A stretch of 64,000 nt of DNA from Apoda limacodes. Lineage: Eukaryota > Arthropoda > Insecta > Lepidoptera > Limacodidae. Of this stretch, positions 19,975-33,159 are shown piece after piece. The notes below the pieces were generated by a model, which saw only the letters and a list, made by a program, of their open reading frames with translations, ran no database searches and was not told the DNA's origin. The stretch spans positions 11,748,001 through 11,812,000 of the forward strand of contig OX291562.1 in the NCBI GenBank assembly GCA_946406115.1, written 5' to 3'. Positions within the stretch are counted from its first letter, which is position 1, and the number at the start of each line of letters is the position of its first letter. The position numbers and the translations under genes were made by a program.

Positions 19975-20135
19975 AAAGTTCACCCCAAGAATTTACACAC
20001 CGAGAAACATTCGACGCAAACTGTACGCTCTGTAATGACCACCCCAGCAAACTTTAGACGCTGATGTAAACATTGCGGGGTGTAACTTTAGCAGGCCGTG
20101 CCAGTAATGATCACCCCAGCAAAGATTAGACGCGT
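19975..20135 (+). repeat. Repeat with internal CACCCCAGCAAA motifs, copy 1
   Basis: GTTCACCCCAAGAAT at 19977, then AATGACCACCCCAGCAAACT at 20033 and AATGATCACCCCAGCAAAGA at 20106. The same motifs occur in the same order but inverted at 38.25-38.40 kb. Non-coding; possibly a non-autonomous DNA element. Confidence 0.6.
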
Positions 20136-22630
20136 GACGTCACATGTTTGACCACAGCGAGAAAGTTTCCCCCTTCCCTATTGGCTAGGGTACTGATGAT
20201 TTGTTATTGGCTGAATTTCCTACTATTTTGTTGCCATGTAATACTACCACTAAAGTGCGTTCTGCATTTAGCCTTTAAATTTAAAAACAGCCCCGTTTGC
20301 TAAATATTTGCAATAAAAAGTGCGAAAAGGCTTCTTAAGATTTGACGAAAATAACTTTTACACCAACTTTCTTATTACGAAAATCTTTGTTTCATTTAAT
20401 TTTGTGTTGAATAAACAATTATAAGCAAACACAGGATATCAATTTCCGAAGTAACACTCAGCTACAGATGCTGAACGTTTAAAATGGCTGATTTGTTTAC
20501 AATTAAAAAAATAAATAAACGCTCAATGCTATTGTGAATCGAGTGCTCTCATTATTTTTGGAACAAGAAGAAGCGTCACTTTTTAGTGTCACCGAGATAA
20601 GAGCTCAAATATATGTACAAAACGTCTGAAGCTTATTCATTATCATAATCAAAAAGGAAACAAATACTACTACGCCGTTATCGTACAAAACACATGATTT
20701 TATAGCGTCAAATCTCAGAAAAGGCGCTAGAGGCGAAAAATGGATTATGAAATATCAGTCTTTTATCTTCAAGCAAGTAAAAAATTGCATGCATTTAAAA
20801 CTGAGCCAAAGCCAACGTAGGTACACGGATCAACGCAAGGCAGCCTGGCAGCCGTGATAATTGTGCTCGCACACCCTAAGAAATCTTTCGACTAAGAAAA
20901 GGCTAGTGCTGTAGACCATCTGCAGGACATCCTGGTACTAAATTCGAGAACTACATAGTATTACTATAGTCATTAACTAAGTTCTGTCTTAATCAGTAAT
21001 GTTTAATATTTATAAACTTTAAACCCATTATATGAAGACATGAAATATACCTGCAATTCAAGCTTATACTGTGCTTAAAAAGGACTATACATGTCTAATT
21101 TCAACTTTGGGAAGAATTGTAGGAAATCATGACTTGTCATGCTTTTCCTAATTAAGTAAATGTACTTGAAATTTTAAAGGATAGCAATTGAGATGTTAAT
21201 AAAATAATCTATCAAGACACATTGGTCAGAGTAACTAAAAGGGGGTGAGAGAAAAAAAAATATAATTTTATATAATTTTACCTATTAATGATAATAATAA
21301 ACACAAGGTATTTATAGGTAAATTATTTATTTAAAGTAAGTTTCTAATATACATATATTTATCAATTATTTTTGATGTTTTTCTTTCTAATTATTCTGAC
21401 TTACACATTCATAATTATAACTGTCAGATTTGGTGTATATATTGGCATTAAAATTGAGTGTTATTTTTTCATAATATTCTAAGCCACACATCTATGAACA
21501 TAACATGTCCTCAGAAAACTTCTATGTCGAGGCCCAAAGATTTTATCCTACATGTGCAGTTATTATTACTAATGCTTGGGTGTACTTCAGATCGCTTAAA
21601 GCATTGCTTTCAAGGTGCAACAACATGTAAAAAGGGGCACCGGCACTATCTTCTGTTGAACCTAGAATTGGAAATCTCGTCAAACACATGCAAGCACATC
21701 GGTAACATTGAATCTTCTTACAACAAGTGTGTGAAAACATGCTCTGCTTTTAAATAAACCATTAAAATAAAAATTTTGGACTTTATTTCCCTTATTAATT
21801 ATTACATTTGCGTAGCAAGCCCACTTGCTGCGCCTAGGGTAAGGGCGTGGGCATTTTCATTATTGGCAGAAGGAAGGCATTATAACAAAACTATTGTATT
21901 AACATATTAGACAAAATGTATTATTTTTATAGCACTGCGAAGACTGCTTGAGACCAAGCCCAGTGGAAGAATCTGGAGGAGGCTGTCAGTATTAAAATTT
22001 GCTACCAAAAGCTAATGATTGTAAACCGCGAACAATTCTGACACTTAGTAATAAGACGGAACAATCCTATTATTGATTTTTACTTCTGTCAGTGTAAAAC
22101 TAAGTCTAGGTAGTTTGTGAAGGTGAAATGTTTTGGTTTAGACCGAAATGAAAGCCATTCTTCAAACAATTAATTAATAATAAAGTTTACTGAGATATTA
22201 TTACTCTATAAAGAGTTATAGTAAATTGGAACCCTGCCCAACTAGAACAATGGATTACAAGACTAGGTATTAAGAATCTAAAATAGAGTTCGAGTAAGAA
22301 TTCCTTCCTAATGTTGTTAAGATTCTTAATTATTTTAATACAGAAAAATGACTGTAAAGCATAGGTTACAAAAGGGATATCTGCAGTAAAAGATGCTAAA
22401 TTCATTTGCCAAAATCTTAATAAACATTTTAACAAATCTAAACTACTAAGTTCCTAAATTTATGTCAATTAACAGAAGGTCATTGCAATTAACTATTAAC
22501 TGATGGTTTTATATTTAACTATTCTATGGGCAGTAGGCCACATTTAATTCCTTATTGGCATAATATGCTTTTCTGTAAATATCACAATCTCAAAATATTA
22601 ACGCATTTTTAATACTATAAGTAGAACATC
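20136..22630. other. Intergenic, nothing assigned
   Basis: Only short scattered open frames without motifs. AT-rich. No RNA gene or element boundary recognised. Confidence 0.45.
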
Positions 22631-22639
22631 TTTTTGAAA

Positions 22640-22990
22640 AAAACCAGTTAAGTGTACTGAGGCGGTGCAGTGAGCAAGGTGAGGTGGTGCAGTAAGTGGG
22701 TGCTACCCTTTATATTGCATACAAACCAGCGTACCTTACTATGGTTGATGAATAGATTATGCCACTGGTTGATGTCATGTATTGTCTATGTATACTTTTT
22801 TGACAATTATTTTATTTGATTTTATGAAAAACAGGTGATAAAAGTGTATTGAGGCAGTGCAGGGAAAGGGGTCATGTTTCTTTATATTTCATACAAACCC
22901 AAATGAACTTTACCATGGTTGATTTATGTCACTGGGTGACGTCATTCTATGTACACCTTTTTTACAAATAATATATTTTCATTTTATAAC
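22640..22990 (+). repeat. Two-unit tandem repeat of about 190 bp
   Basis: Unit 1 (about 22654) and unit 2 (about 22838) share AAGTGTA.TGAGGC.GTGCAG, TTTATATT.CATACAAACC, TACCATGGTTGAT / TACTATGGTTGAT and CACTGG.TGA.GTCAT followed by CTATGTA.AC.TTTTT. Divergent but collinear. Confidence 0.65.
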
Positions 22991-23699
22991 ATAAAAACAC
23001 AACATAACATTCAACAGCCCATTTTGAGTTTCAATTTTTGTAGAGGCTGGGTGTGCACTTATTTCTTAGATTCAATAAAAGATGTCTTCTGGTTGAGATA
23101 AATGAGCTAACCACTATTCTTTCTTATACATCTTAATAATAAATAACAATATGAATCCATCTATTTATTGTCAGCGGTCAAAATGTTATGTACATAAATT
23201 TGTCTCTAGAAGCATAAATATTAATTTTAGTGATACAGTATTCTGCTATTAATGCTAAAAAATCTTACATTTTATTTTTCCCTGTTTAGTTTTTTATTAT
23301 TATGTACTTTTAATTTTTTGTTTTTTTGTCCTATAACCATTGCCTGCAAGTTGTGCTGTTTGAATATTCAGAATAATTTAATAACTATAACTAAAGTTCT
23401 CATCTAGATGTAAAAAATAACCCCAAACAACAACAGTTGCTGTAAACTGTTGAACAAGTACCCTCGACTGTCTGCCAACTCCATCATCATCCTCCATTCT
23501 GTCAAACATGTTGGCTTCAGTGTTCAGAACCTCCTTTACCGACTAAAAATTATCATTTTATTCCCACTGTTTCAAGACATTTGAATACTGGCAGATCATA
23601 AAATAATGTGTAAGTAATAAGTAACCCTAATGAGGTTCAACAGTGTTTGTCCATCATAACTGTTTCCCTTTTAGGCAGTAATCTGCAATTAGGTGAAAT

Positions 23700-24440
23700 T
23701 ATGATTTTATATGTAAAACCATCTTTTGCCAGTGGTTTCAAATTTGGTTATCGGCGTGGCATTCCTATAGCAACTCCTTGATCATACCAAAAAAGTTTGT
23801 TATAGCCCGCTACAGCTGCAGCTATGGTTCGCTTGTGGCATTCGGTTATAGTTACACCCGCAAAATCTGTTGAATTTTTCGGAAGAAAAATTAGCCTTTG
23901 TCCTTCTTCATATCTTCAACTATCTCTGTGCAAAATTGCAGCCTAATTGGATGATCCATTGCAGCAGGATAGAGTAACGAAGTTATTCCCATGGAAACTT
24001 AAATTTTCAGGGATAAAAAATATCCTATGTCTATGTCCTATTCCAGGATCTAACCTATATCTGTGTCAAGTTCTATCCTGATCCATTCAGTGGTTGAAAG
24101 GTGATTGAGTAACAAACAACCAAACTTTCGCATTTATAGTATTAATGTGATTGCTGGTAATTATTGAATTTTAACAGCGGCTCTACCCACCCTACTTTTG
24201 GTTATCGGCGGCGTGGGATTCTTACATCAGCTCCTTAATTATACTAATAAAGTTTTTTTTAGCAAGCTATAGTTCGTTTAAGCTTGGTTATAGTTATTTC
24301 CACAGGAACTTATGAATTTTTCGGGATTAAAACTATCCTATGTCCTTCACCAGAACTCAATCTATCTCCACACCAAATTTCATCTAAATCAGTTCAACAG
24401 TTAAGTGTGAAGAAAAACATTGTTTAGCTTTTTAGGATTA
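23700..24440 (+). repeat. Two adjacent copies of a dispersed lepidopteran repeat
   Basis: Two copies in tandem (23715-24170, 24178-24400) with shared landmarks GGTTATCGGCG, CTCCTT.ATTATAC/GATCATAC, TTTTTCGGGA, CAAATTTCATC-type and the end AACTTTCGCATTTATA. Related sequence recurs at 59060-59690 and as a fragment at 28565-28640. Non-coding. Confidence 0.65.
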
Positions 24441-26160
24441 GAAAAAAACAAGTAATAAAAATTAACATATTTATTGATCATTTATTGCACATATGAAGTA
24501 GGCCTACATTCAGCTGTGGGATGTCTTCCTGTTGCAACACTGATGAGGTGATTATTTCACAAATTTTAATACTAGGCCTTTTTTTGAAATTCATGTCTTC
24601 CTAAAAACGGTCAACTAATCCCAGGTGGATTTAACAAAGCAGCCCATTATGCTTGTATTGACCTGAAAGAAAGCAAATATTTTATTATTATATGTTACAA
24701 CACTACCAGGCGTTCAAATGTTTTATTTAAAGTACAACACACAACAACAAGTCATAAACATAAACACTTTTTATATGAATAGTTAAACCCACCACTCTAA
24801 GTAATGCAAAAAGTTGACCCAACTACTCTCAGCTGTCTAGTCCCTTCTGAGTAAAGTAATCAGAATTGTTTGGCAGGACGAGATCTTGAAAGAGGTGGTG
24901 GAAGAGGAGTAGGTAGATTATTACCTCTTTTATAACTAGACATGCTATTGGGGGCAAGGATACAAAGAAGAATGTTGTGTTTGTTTTAATTACATAAAAA
25001 AGTTTACATATGTTGATGATTACAGGTGTTTAGGGGCTGCATGGAAGCCAAGTAGACACCATCTCATATGTAATTTAAAAATAATAAAACGGGATTAAAC
25101 AAATAGTTATTTTTAAAAGGTATTTTGCCAAATAACAATGTGTTTAATTTTTTTAATTAGCAAAAATTAAAAGACTTATACCTTCTCAAATGATCCTACA
25201 CGGCAAAAGCTTGAGCGACCAACAGGCAAGGCTCCTTAAGGATCCACAAACCATAAGAGGGACATACCTGAAATGGCATAAGTAATCACTGACGTGTAAG
25301 TTAGTTACCTACGCACAATTTAACAACGTCCTATTATGAGGCTAAGTGTGGGAAACATAAGCCCTGTTGGAATATTGGCGAAACTTTTTATATCCTTAAA
25401 AATAATGCCTTGAGCATGAACCACGGCGTCACTGGCAAGATTAACTAGTGGTTTATTGACTGACATTAAACACATTAACTGCAAAATAAATTTACTGTTT
25501 TTAAATAATTGGTGAGGTAGTCCGCCATAATAAAGCGTTTTCTGTGAAAATGGCTTGGTTATAGTAACTTAAACGGGGCGCAAGGGAAAATAACTTTTGA
25601 ACACCCCAACCAACGGCTTTTACGTACTGCGGTCGTAAAGATAGATCCCTTTCAGATCGGACAAACAGACAGAAAGCGTATGCTAGTAATAGGTCTCAGT
25701 TGGCACCCTATGTGTACAGAACACTAAATAGGATGAGACAAGTAATCTTAGCGGAAAGATTTACAACCTAACCTCAAAACACTTGTAACCAACCAGCAAA
25801 AAAGTACCATTGAATACCCCTGCGGCAGTTTTGTATGTATACTACTCAATTATTTACAATATACAATGAATAATTCTATTCCAAAACGACAATATTCAAA
25901 CCTTAGAAATTTAAATTACTTTTCATTTTTTTTAAACATTAGGTAGGTGCGTTCATAGAGGAAACAAATATTACGTAAGTGGGTGCGTTTCTTTTAAATT
26001 CGTTGCTCCCTAATTTTGAAACCACATTTAGTCCAGCCGCATACTACAAAAATACTACGTAATTGTCATACGCGCCGGACGGGGACGGGACTCTTTGCAT
26101 ACAATGTCACCTGCGTGTATTACTGCTAGGTTTAAATTTGAATAAAAGATGAAATTTAAT
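24441..26160. other. Intergenic, nothing assigned
   Basis: No gene. The right end may hold 3' or LTR material of the adjacent minus-strand BEL/Pao remnant, but no LTR boundary can be seen. Confidence 0.35.
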
Positions 26161-26163
26161 CAT

Positions 26164-27075
26164 TTATAAATATATTGAAAATTGTAAGGAAAAATTTCTT
26201 GACAAGCATTTGACAAGTAAAAAAAGGCATGTTAAAATTAAAAGAAAATATTTAAACCAAAAAGTTCTTATGTCGTTGACATAATTGGTTCTTCTGTTCA
26301 AAGTAACTAAATAGTCCCTTGACCATGCCTGCCAAAAATGTTGTCGGAATTGTTCAACGGACCTCCAAAACTTTAAGCGGTTATTTGGAACGTTTAATAA
26401 AGATTGCTGAGGAATCGAAACTAATGGACAACGTGCCCAAAAATTACCGGGCGTCAAGATACTAAAATCTGACGAGTAATTTGACATTGGGCAAATTGGA
26501 CGAGAATTTAATATCGCTTCAACTTCAGTCGTAAGTGTGACTAACTGTTTAAATGTGAATAGTTTTGCACCTAAGACATGAAACTTGAAAGATTTTACAG
26601 GTGCCTCCCACAATCCACCTTGGTGAGGGCTGTAAGCCGAAATATAATGAAATTGGATTCCCCTATTGGAAGCATAGTCAGTAATTGTTCGTTGAAAAGT
26701 GTCACTATTGTGAAGGCTGTAGAGTTCTCTTAACAGTTTATCAGCACCTTTAAATGTTTGAGCATTGTCACAGTAAATGTCTGAAGGTATACCCCTCCGC
26801 GAAGTGAAACGTTTTAGTGCTGAAATAAAGGCGTCACTAGTCATGTCAGACACAACTTCTAAATGTATTGCTTTCGAGGCAAAACAAACAAACACACAAA
26901 TGTACGCTTTACTAACAATACTTCTTCTTATTGGTTGAATGTTTGATCTCAAACGGTCCACAATAGTCTATCCCTACCCTTTCAAAAACTCGCATTTGTA
27001 TTGCTCTTTCTTTAGGAAGTGAAACCATTATCAGATGGCAGATTCGACCTTGAATCTCGAGCATGTAACACATTT
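26164..27075 (-). mobile_element. BEL/Pao-type LTR retrotransposon remnant: integrase
   Basis: The minus-strand frame starts near 27075 with a PKER...GIDYCGPF segment typical of BEL/Pao polyproteins ahead of the integrase core, then shifts frame near 26950. The main ORF (26961-26164) has the core: KAIHLEVV near the first Asp region, YCDNAQTFKGAD for the second Asp and HQGGLWEAPVKS for the catalytic Glu. Then come GALIN-like AILNSRP and LTPG motifs. No protease, RT or LTR is found next to it; it is an isolated 3' fragment. Confidence 0.82.
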
Positions 27076-27334
27076 GTAAAGAACCGACTTTATTTCTCTG
27101 ATCGAATTTAAAATGTAAAATCGTTGAGATTGGTTACTAAATACGATTTATAGTCGACCATGCAATAAAAGCAAGTGTTCATTTAATATAATGAGCCGTG
27201 TGACGTAACAACCTTTAGGTAAAATAATTGGAAATTTCTTTGTAAACGGGATATTAGCATTTTGTAATCTCCCAACGACTCTTCTTCTTCTTCTTCTTCT
27301 ATGTATCCTTGCCCCCAATAGTATGTGTACACAT

Positions 27335-28200
27335 ATTTGTATTTCAACAGTGGACGATGGCGGCGTGGCTTCAACCCTGACCTAATCTTTGTCAGTGAAA
27401 ATATCGGCCCCTAGTGCTCAAAATCCACTTGTAAGCCTATCCCGAGAACACAACATAGGCCCATAATGTGCCAGGTACGGGCTGTAGTACAGCCCATCAA
27501 GGTCCCATTCTGACCACGTTTTAACTTCATGAAAGCCGATTGGGCCAAATTCTCTGCTAGCATAGATATACAGCTGCTCAGCTTAAAACCCGTGGCATCA
27601 AACTATGACAAATTTATCCAAGTCATCCGAACCGCGTAATGTCAATCGATACCTAGAGGCTGCCGGACAAATTACATCCCTGGTCTAAACACAGCAACGG
27701 CAAAACTGCTGAATACCTACGAAACACAGTTCCCGAACGATCCCTTCTCTGAAGAAACCATACAAACAGCTTAGGGCTGTGTAGCAGAGCAAGGCCGTTG
27801 GCCTCCGCCCACGCTTCAACTGCCTCACTGTCGTGATTTGTCTTACGGTACCCCCACATCGTATGGTGGCTATTAAAATCGCCAACAACCAGTTTGGCAC
27901 ATCTGTCATTTGAGCCGCTCAGGTGCCACGGCAGAAACGGTTGGCCAGGCGGTTTGTACACTGATGAGACTATGCATGTTCCACTGTCCACGGTAATGAG
28001 CTCCATAGTGTCTCGACAGACGGAAGAAGAAGATGTGATGATAATGTCTGGCTTGGCAAAAACAGCACTGCCGTGTTTTGGGTGTGGTATCTCCGCTATT
28101 AATGACAGTCCGGGAATCTGCGGCCGAGTTTGGCCTGAGTCACGATGGGTTTCTTGGACGCATAGGATGGATAGGATAGCATGTGTGTTTTATACTGATA
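27335..28200. mobile_element. LINE endonuclease fragment split by an internal inversion
   Basis: On the minus strand, 28200-27777 encodes the N-terminal part of an AP-endonuclease domain (ETHRDSG, SSVYKPPGQPF, VVGDFNSHHTMWGY, ANGLALLHSPKL). The next segment of the same protein family (FNSGRWRRGFNPDLIFVSEN and onward to FSEETIQTA) is read on the plus strand, from about 27340 to 27776. The two halves meet tail to tail, so the downstream segment was inverted in place. No RT is attached. A (CTT)n run lies just left, at 27280-27300. Confidence 0.75.
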
Positions 28201-28234
28201 TATTATGTAGCCTATAACACTTCCAGAATTAAAA

Positions 28235-28345
28235 CGAATCTTACAACTAGGGCTTGCAATTCAAATATTCATTTTATTCGAATATTCGCTACCATTTTAA
28301 AGTCGAATTATTGAGGTTAAATATCGGAATATTCGAATATTTAAT
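28235..28345. repeat. ATTCGAATATTCG-rich palindromic repeat
   Basis: Starts GGGCTTGCAATTCAAATATTC and contains several self-complementary ATTCGAAT words. A related start (GGCTTGCAATGAATATTCAG) is at 39453. Non-coding. Confidence 0.5.
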
Positions 28346-28639
28346 AAATTACGCATTGTGCTCTTTATTAATGTTCGCTACTCGTACATATCACGTGTTA
28401 AGAAAGATAAATTGATGTTTTGTGTGTGAGTAATCAAAAGCGTAAAGGATCTTAGGTAACCCGCAGATTAAATATACATAGCATAGTTATTATATGAGTG
28501 AAAGAGTGGGGGAAAAACGGAAGAAAGAATAAGGGCTGTGCAAACAAGGTTCAGAAAAGGAATACATATAGTACTAGCTTTTACCAGTGGCTCTGCTCGC
28601 TCTACAGAATTTTCCGCGTGGGATTCCTCCTGCAATTGA

Positions 28640-31290
28640 TTAAACGCCAGCTTTACCTTGTCTAGCAAATGATCTCGGAACTGAACATCGCTGGAGATGT
28701 CAACGCCAAGGATCCCAATGCTCTTGGAGATGGAGAGGGGAGTGTTCTGGAATTATGGGACTACAGTGAATGGGGTTTTCTTAGCGGTGAACGCGCAGAC
28801 TTGTGTCTTTGAAGGGTTGAATCGGACCAAGTTTTCCCGCCCCCAGTCAGAGACCTTGGACAGACCGATCTCGATTTGAGACACAAGTTCTTCACGCTTT
28901 TCCTCCACAACGGAACGTGGGATGCTTGCACGGCCCGTGTAATAAGCGTCTCCAGTACTGTCATCTGCATAGCAATGTATGTTGTTGATGTCCAACATAT
29001 CATTGATGTGCAGTAGAAACAGCGTAGGAGACAGCACAGAGCCTTGCGGGCCACCAGCATTAATGTCCATGCTATCAGAGCAACTACCGTCAACTACGGC
29101 TCGTATGCGTCTGCCGGACAAAAAGCTAGCCACCCATTTGCACTAACTGTGTGTTGATCACACGCTCCATCACCTTGGAGAGGAGAGAGGTTATAGCGAT
29201 AGGCCTGTAATTCGATGGATCTGATCTATCGCCCTTTTTGGGCACCGGGTGCACATTCGCAGTCTTCCATGAAGACGGAAATTGCCTAGTGTGGTAGGAA
29301 AGCGTGAAGAGGCGCGTGAGTACAGGACATAACTCAGGAGCACACTGCTTAAGCACCACTGCTGGTATGCCGTCTAGCCCACTCGACTTATGAACGTCTA
29401 GGGAAAGCAACGCCCGCTGGACCTCGCGCTGTGTTATAGAGATTTCCGGCATCGTCTTACCGCACCACGGTAAAGTAGGTGGTACAGCGCCTTCGTCGTT
29501 CACATTCGAGTTAGAGGCAAAGAGACTGCCCAATAGATCGGCTTTCTCTTTTGCACTATGGGCCAAGTCACCATCGGTCTTTCGCAGTGGTGGTAACGAC
29601 GACTGGCAGAAGTTCCCCTCGGCAGCTTTAGCAAGCGACCAGAAAGCACGACTCTTAGAAGGATAGCTCGCAAGTCGCCCCCCTTTTTTCCGATGAATTG
29701 GAATTCTGCTCTGGCAGTTGCTTTCTTACTGAACCTCGAGGCAGCATTTAATTTGCGTTTTAACTCAGAAATATTCGAATCCTTATTATTACGAGCCGTG
29801 GTCCAAGCCTCATACGCAGTTTGCTTAAGAATTTTAGCTTCTCTGCAAGACCTATTAAACCACGGTCGTTTTTTGATGCCGGCAGCTACTCGCGGGTTAG
29901 GAATATAGCATTCGATACCAGCGAGGATTGTCTCAGTGACTGCGGCTGCGCAGACGTCAGGATCTTCTGAGCTATAGCAGATCTGCCTCCACGGGTACGA
30001 TGCATAAAATTCTCGCAATCCATCCCAGTCTGCCGACTTATAATGCCACACACGACGCCAATTAGTTGGCCCAGAAGGATCGGGTTGTGTGCATGACATT
30101 TGAGTCCGGACGAGACAGTGGTCCGAGAAGCCAAGAGGCGCATCCACTGAGATGGAGTATCCATCCTGATGTGTAGTCAGCAGAAGGTCCAGTAAGGAGC
30201 TCGTATGGTCCTCTATATCTGGTATTCTTGTTGGAGAAAGTACCAGCTGAGAGAATCCATAGGTCAGAGCAAATTCATGAGCAGATATCCCTGCCTAGTT
30301 ATTGGTTCTAGAACTGAGCCACTTACGATGGTGGGCGTTATAGTCTCCCAAAATAACTAATTCTGCTGTGGGATATTGCTCTAGAACTTTGTCAGTCGTC
30401 AAACTCAGATGCGTGAAGAGTCAAGTTACGTCCGTGTCACCGCTTTGAGACCTGTATAGGCACGCATAGATACGAGTGTGGCCGCCATTATCTACGTGCA
30501 CCCACAATATCGACAGGTCCCTGTCTTCAAGGCTATGAAGTCGGCGACAGCAGATATCCTCCCGGACGAACATACATACACCGGCACGACTCAAAAAATT
30601 GTGCTCGAGTTTGTAGCCGGGATAACGAAGGTATGATGTCTGCGTCTCCGTGAGAAAAAGAATGGTTGGCTTCGCAGTCTCGAGATGGTGATGGACTGCG
30701 TTAAGATTTGCGTGAATACCCTTTATGTTGCAAAAAACCACATTATATGTGGATGGAGTAGCCGCTGTAAAAACTCTTTTCTTTTTTCTATTTCTGGCCA
30801 TTTTGTATGAAGTTACTTAGACTAAGGATGAGGATTCACTGCACAGACAGCTTAGAAGACAAAAAGTTGCGGTACTAAGACTGCCGAAGCCACTCCGGTC
30901 TCCTTCTCCGGCACGACTACTACTTCAGAGACTTTACACAGGTTGGCGGATCAGCCTCCCAGGGCGGAGATTAAGTGATCCCTGGGTTCGGGAACCCGTT
31001 CAACCTGCAGGCGGCCAGTTTCATCAGGTCTCCCTGACCGCCGAACCAGCACGCAGCGTCTACGTCGAGCAATGACAGCAACAAGCACCGTCGGTCCTCC
31101 GCTGTCCGCGCAGCGAATCCTCAAAGAGAGCTCTGGCAACCTTACTCACCGCCAGGAACACAACACTACTTAATGATAGTATTATTGTGGCCGCGGTTTT
31201 CTGTAAGGTGGAGGTACTTCCCCAGTTCGGGCCGCTCATTCGAGCAAGTACTCGCTATGCCCCGCTTTATTTGTTTGGGCAGCTTATTCG
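28640..31290 (-). mobile_element. CR1/jockey-group LINE copy 1, 5' end preserved, internally deleted
   Basis: The minus strand has a 5' UTR-like region (31290-30802), an ORF from 30801 with endonuclease (NVVFCNIKGIHANLNA, ILFLTETQTSYL) and a stop near 30420. Then a pre-RT region (30147-29500, with FSDHCLVR), RT fingers (29566-29126, with SSGLDGIPAVVLK, NYRPIAITS) and palm/thumb (29133-28753, with GPQGSVLSPTLFLLHINDML and YADDS). About 236 bp present in the 61.4-kb copy is missing at 29133, including the first catalytic Asp segment (ANAFDRVWH). The GVPQG motif reads GGPQG. The element stops at about 28640 against an unrelated repeat. Confidence 0.85.
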
Positions 31291-31299
31291 AGCGAGTAC

Positions 31300-31365
31300 T
31301 TGCAGTGCCCTACCATCAGGCGGACCGTAAGCTTGTTTGCCACCTTAGTGGTATAAGAAGCGTAT
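31300..31365 (+). repeat. Fragment of the same LINE's 3' tail, opposite orientation
   Basis: CCATCAGGCGGACCGTAAGC...TTTGCCACCTTAGTGGTATA is the complement of the 3' end seen at 61.4 kb and 58.5 kb. It directly abuts the 5' end of LINE copy 1. Confidence 0.6.
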
Positions 31366-31389
31366 GCTAGTATGGGGCGGATGCAAGTG

Positions 31390-33150
31390 GTGTAAAGAGT
31401 CAGCTTATTTCTAAGCGATATCTAACTTACTTGCCTATCATGGGATATAGCCGACCGAGGACAAAAGCGGCTTGGTCTCTTACTATTTTGGTGTGATCGC
31501 GGAAGCTTAAACGCCTATCCAGGGTCACACTGAGATATTTGGCCTTGTTTTCCCAACGAATGGCACGGCCGAAGAGTGAGAGGGAAGATGGTCTCGGGGG
31601 GAAGCCAGTGGTAAAGAGAACGGTAGAGCTTTTGTCGGGATTCATTTCGATTCTCCGTTTCCGAAACCATTCGCCTAGAGCGGTGATTGCGGATTGGAGT
31701 CTTTTAGTAATTCGACTCACTTGTCTGTATGGGACGAAAAGAAGAGAGAATTCCTTCGACTCTATAGCGAAAGCTGATTCGACAAATAATCTCGTAAGTA
31801 GTACGAGGCGGCCTGGCAACTGATAGTTATACAGTTGTGCCAGACTTTGTCAAAGGCTTTCGCTACATCATAGACAGCGCCCATGTGACGGGGCTTACCT
31901 AATACTGGTTGGAGGCCAGTGAGAATGTGTTCCGTGATACGGAGGACTTGGTGGACGCACGAGTGTTTGTCGCAGATGTCGAACTGCTCGTCGATTGAGA
32001 GGCTTTTGGAGACTATAGCGTTCCGAAGGCGAGCGAAGAGCCTTTAGTAAACTTATAGGGCGGTAGGAGAAAAAGGAGTTTCCCTGTCTTATGGATGCCT
32101 ATAACAATTGCGTCTTTCCATTGAGAATTAAAGGTGAAACCGTCCGCGCCTGGAGCTTAACAGGGGCGTAGGTCTTTGATGACCTGTTTGACTTCGTCGA
32201 CTGTGACGGGGGGCAGAGGGTCTTGTTGGGGCAAAGAAGTTCTGCGCTTCACTTCCCCGTCTACATCTCGCACGTGATCGGGATTGAAAGGTTGTGTGCT
32301 TAAGGCACATTGGGCTTGGAGGCTAGATGCAAGGCAATCCGCTTTTTCGTCGTCATCGAACGCGGGAACGTTGTTGGGACGAGTTAAAGGAAGGAGGTAG
32401 TTGAAAGTGTCTGATTTCAAAGCTCTGGCTAGGCACCAATAAGCTAGATGAGAAGGAGAAATATTCTCCATTAGATCACTGAAACGTTGGGTGCAGGCTC
32501 AGCTACAGCGGTTCTTACACAGCGGTGTATGCCGTTCTAGCGAGCTTTGTTTTCGGTAGTGGGAGCGCAATCGCGTCTGTCAGTAGCTGACCTGATGTGC
32601 TGAGGCAGGATTAGGTGGTGGTAGCCAACCGGCACTTGTCTTGAGCACTCGCTAACGGTGGCGGTCAGGTGGTTACTGGGAACGCGATCTAGATGTGGCG
32701 AGCTGGGGTTTTTGAGTAATTGCTCGAATTTATCCCAGTCCGTCATGGTTCTAGTCTAGAGTCAAGTTCGTCAAGCACCTCTATAGAGCGAAAGATTAGC
32801 CTTACATTCTTTAGAAGTGCTATGTCGAGCACGTCAGGGCTATTGCGAGTGTTATGGGAAAAGTGAGTGGGCGTCAAGGAAGCGATGATGTCTAAGTTTG
32901 GCCTGTCAACTAATTGTTCAAGGAGTCTGCCTCTCCGTGAAGTGATTGAGGAGTTCCATCGACGGTGCTTGCAATTTAGGTTGCCGGCAAGGATGACGGT
33001 GTCGCCTAAATTTAAGAGTAACTGAAGCAAGTCTTTTAATGGAGAGAGATAAACCGATGCAATGGTGATCGGCTGATGGCCGGTCATCGCTAGGCGGCAG
33101 ACGGATGCTTCTAAATTTGTAAGGGGCAGAAGGTCTATGGGGTCTATGAA
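31390..33150 (-). mobile_element. Jockey-type LINE remnant
   Basis: Minus-strand pieces in order: endonuclease (33150-32743, with LAGNLNCKHRRWNS and [12 protein letters not shown]), pre-RT (32746-32128, with CLASSLQAQC), then a degenerate RT, and the RT C-terminal part (31819-31427, with WFRKRRIEMNPDKS and YLSVTLDRRLSFRDH). Frames are broken at each join and the 5' part of the endonuclease is missing. Confidence 0.8.
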
Positions 33151-33159
33151 GCATTAATA

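Noticed and set aside
21458..21757. 99-codon plus-strand open frame with several Cys and His
   Set aside because: Cys/His spacing fits no zinc finger or secreted peptide family, and there is no signal peptide.
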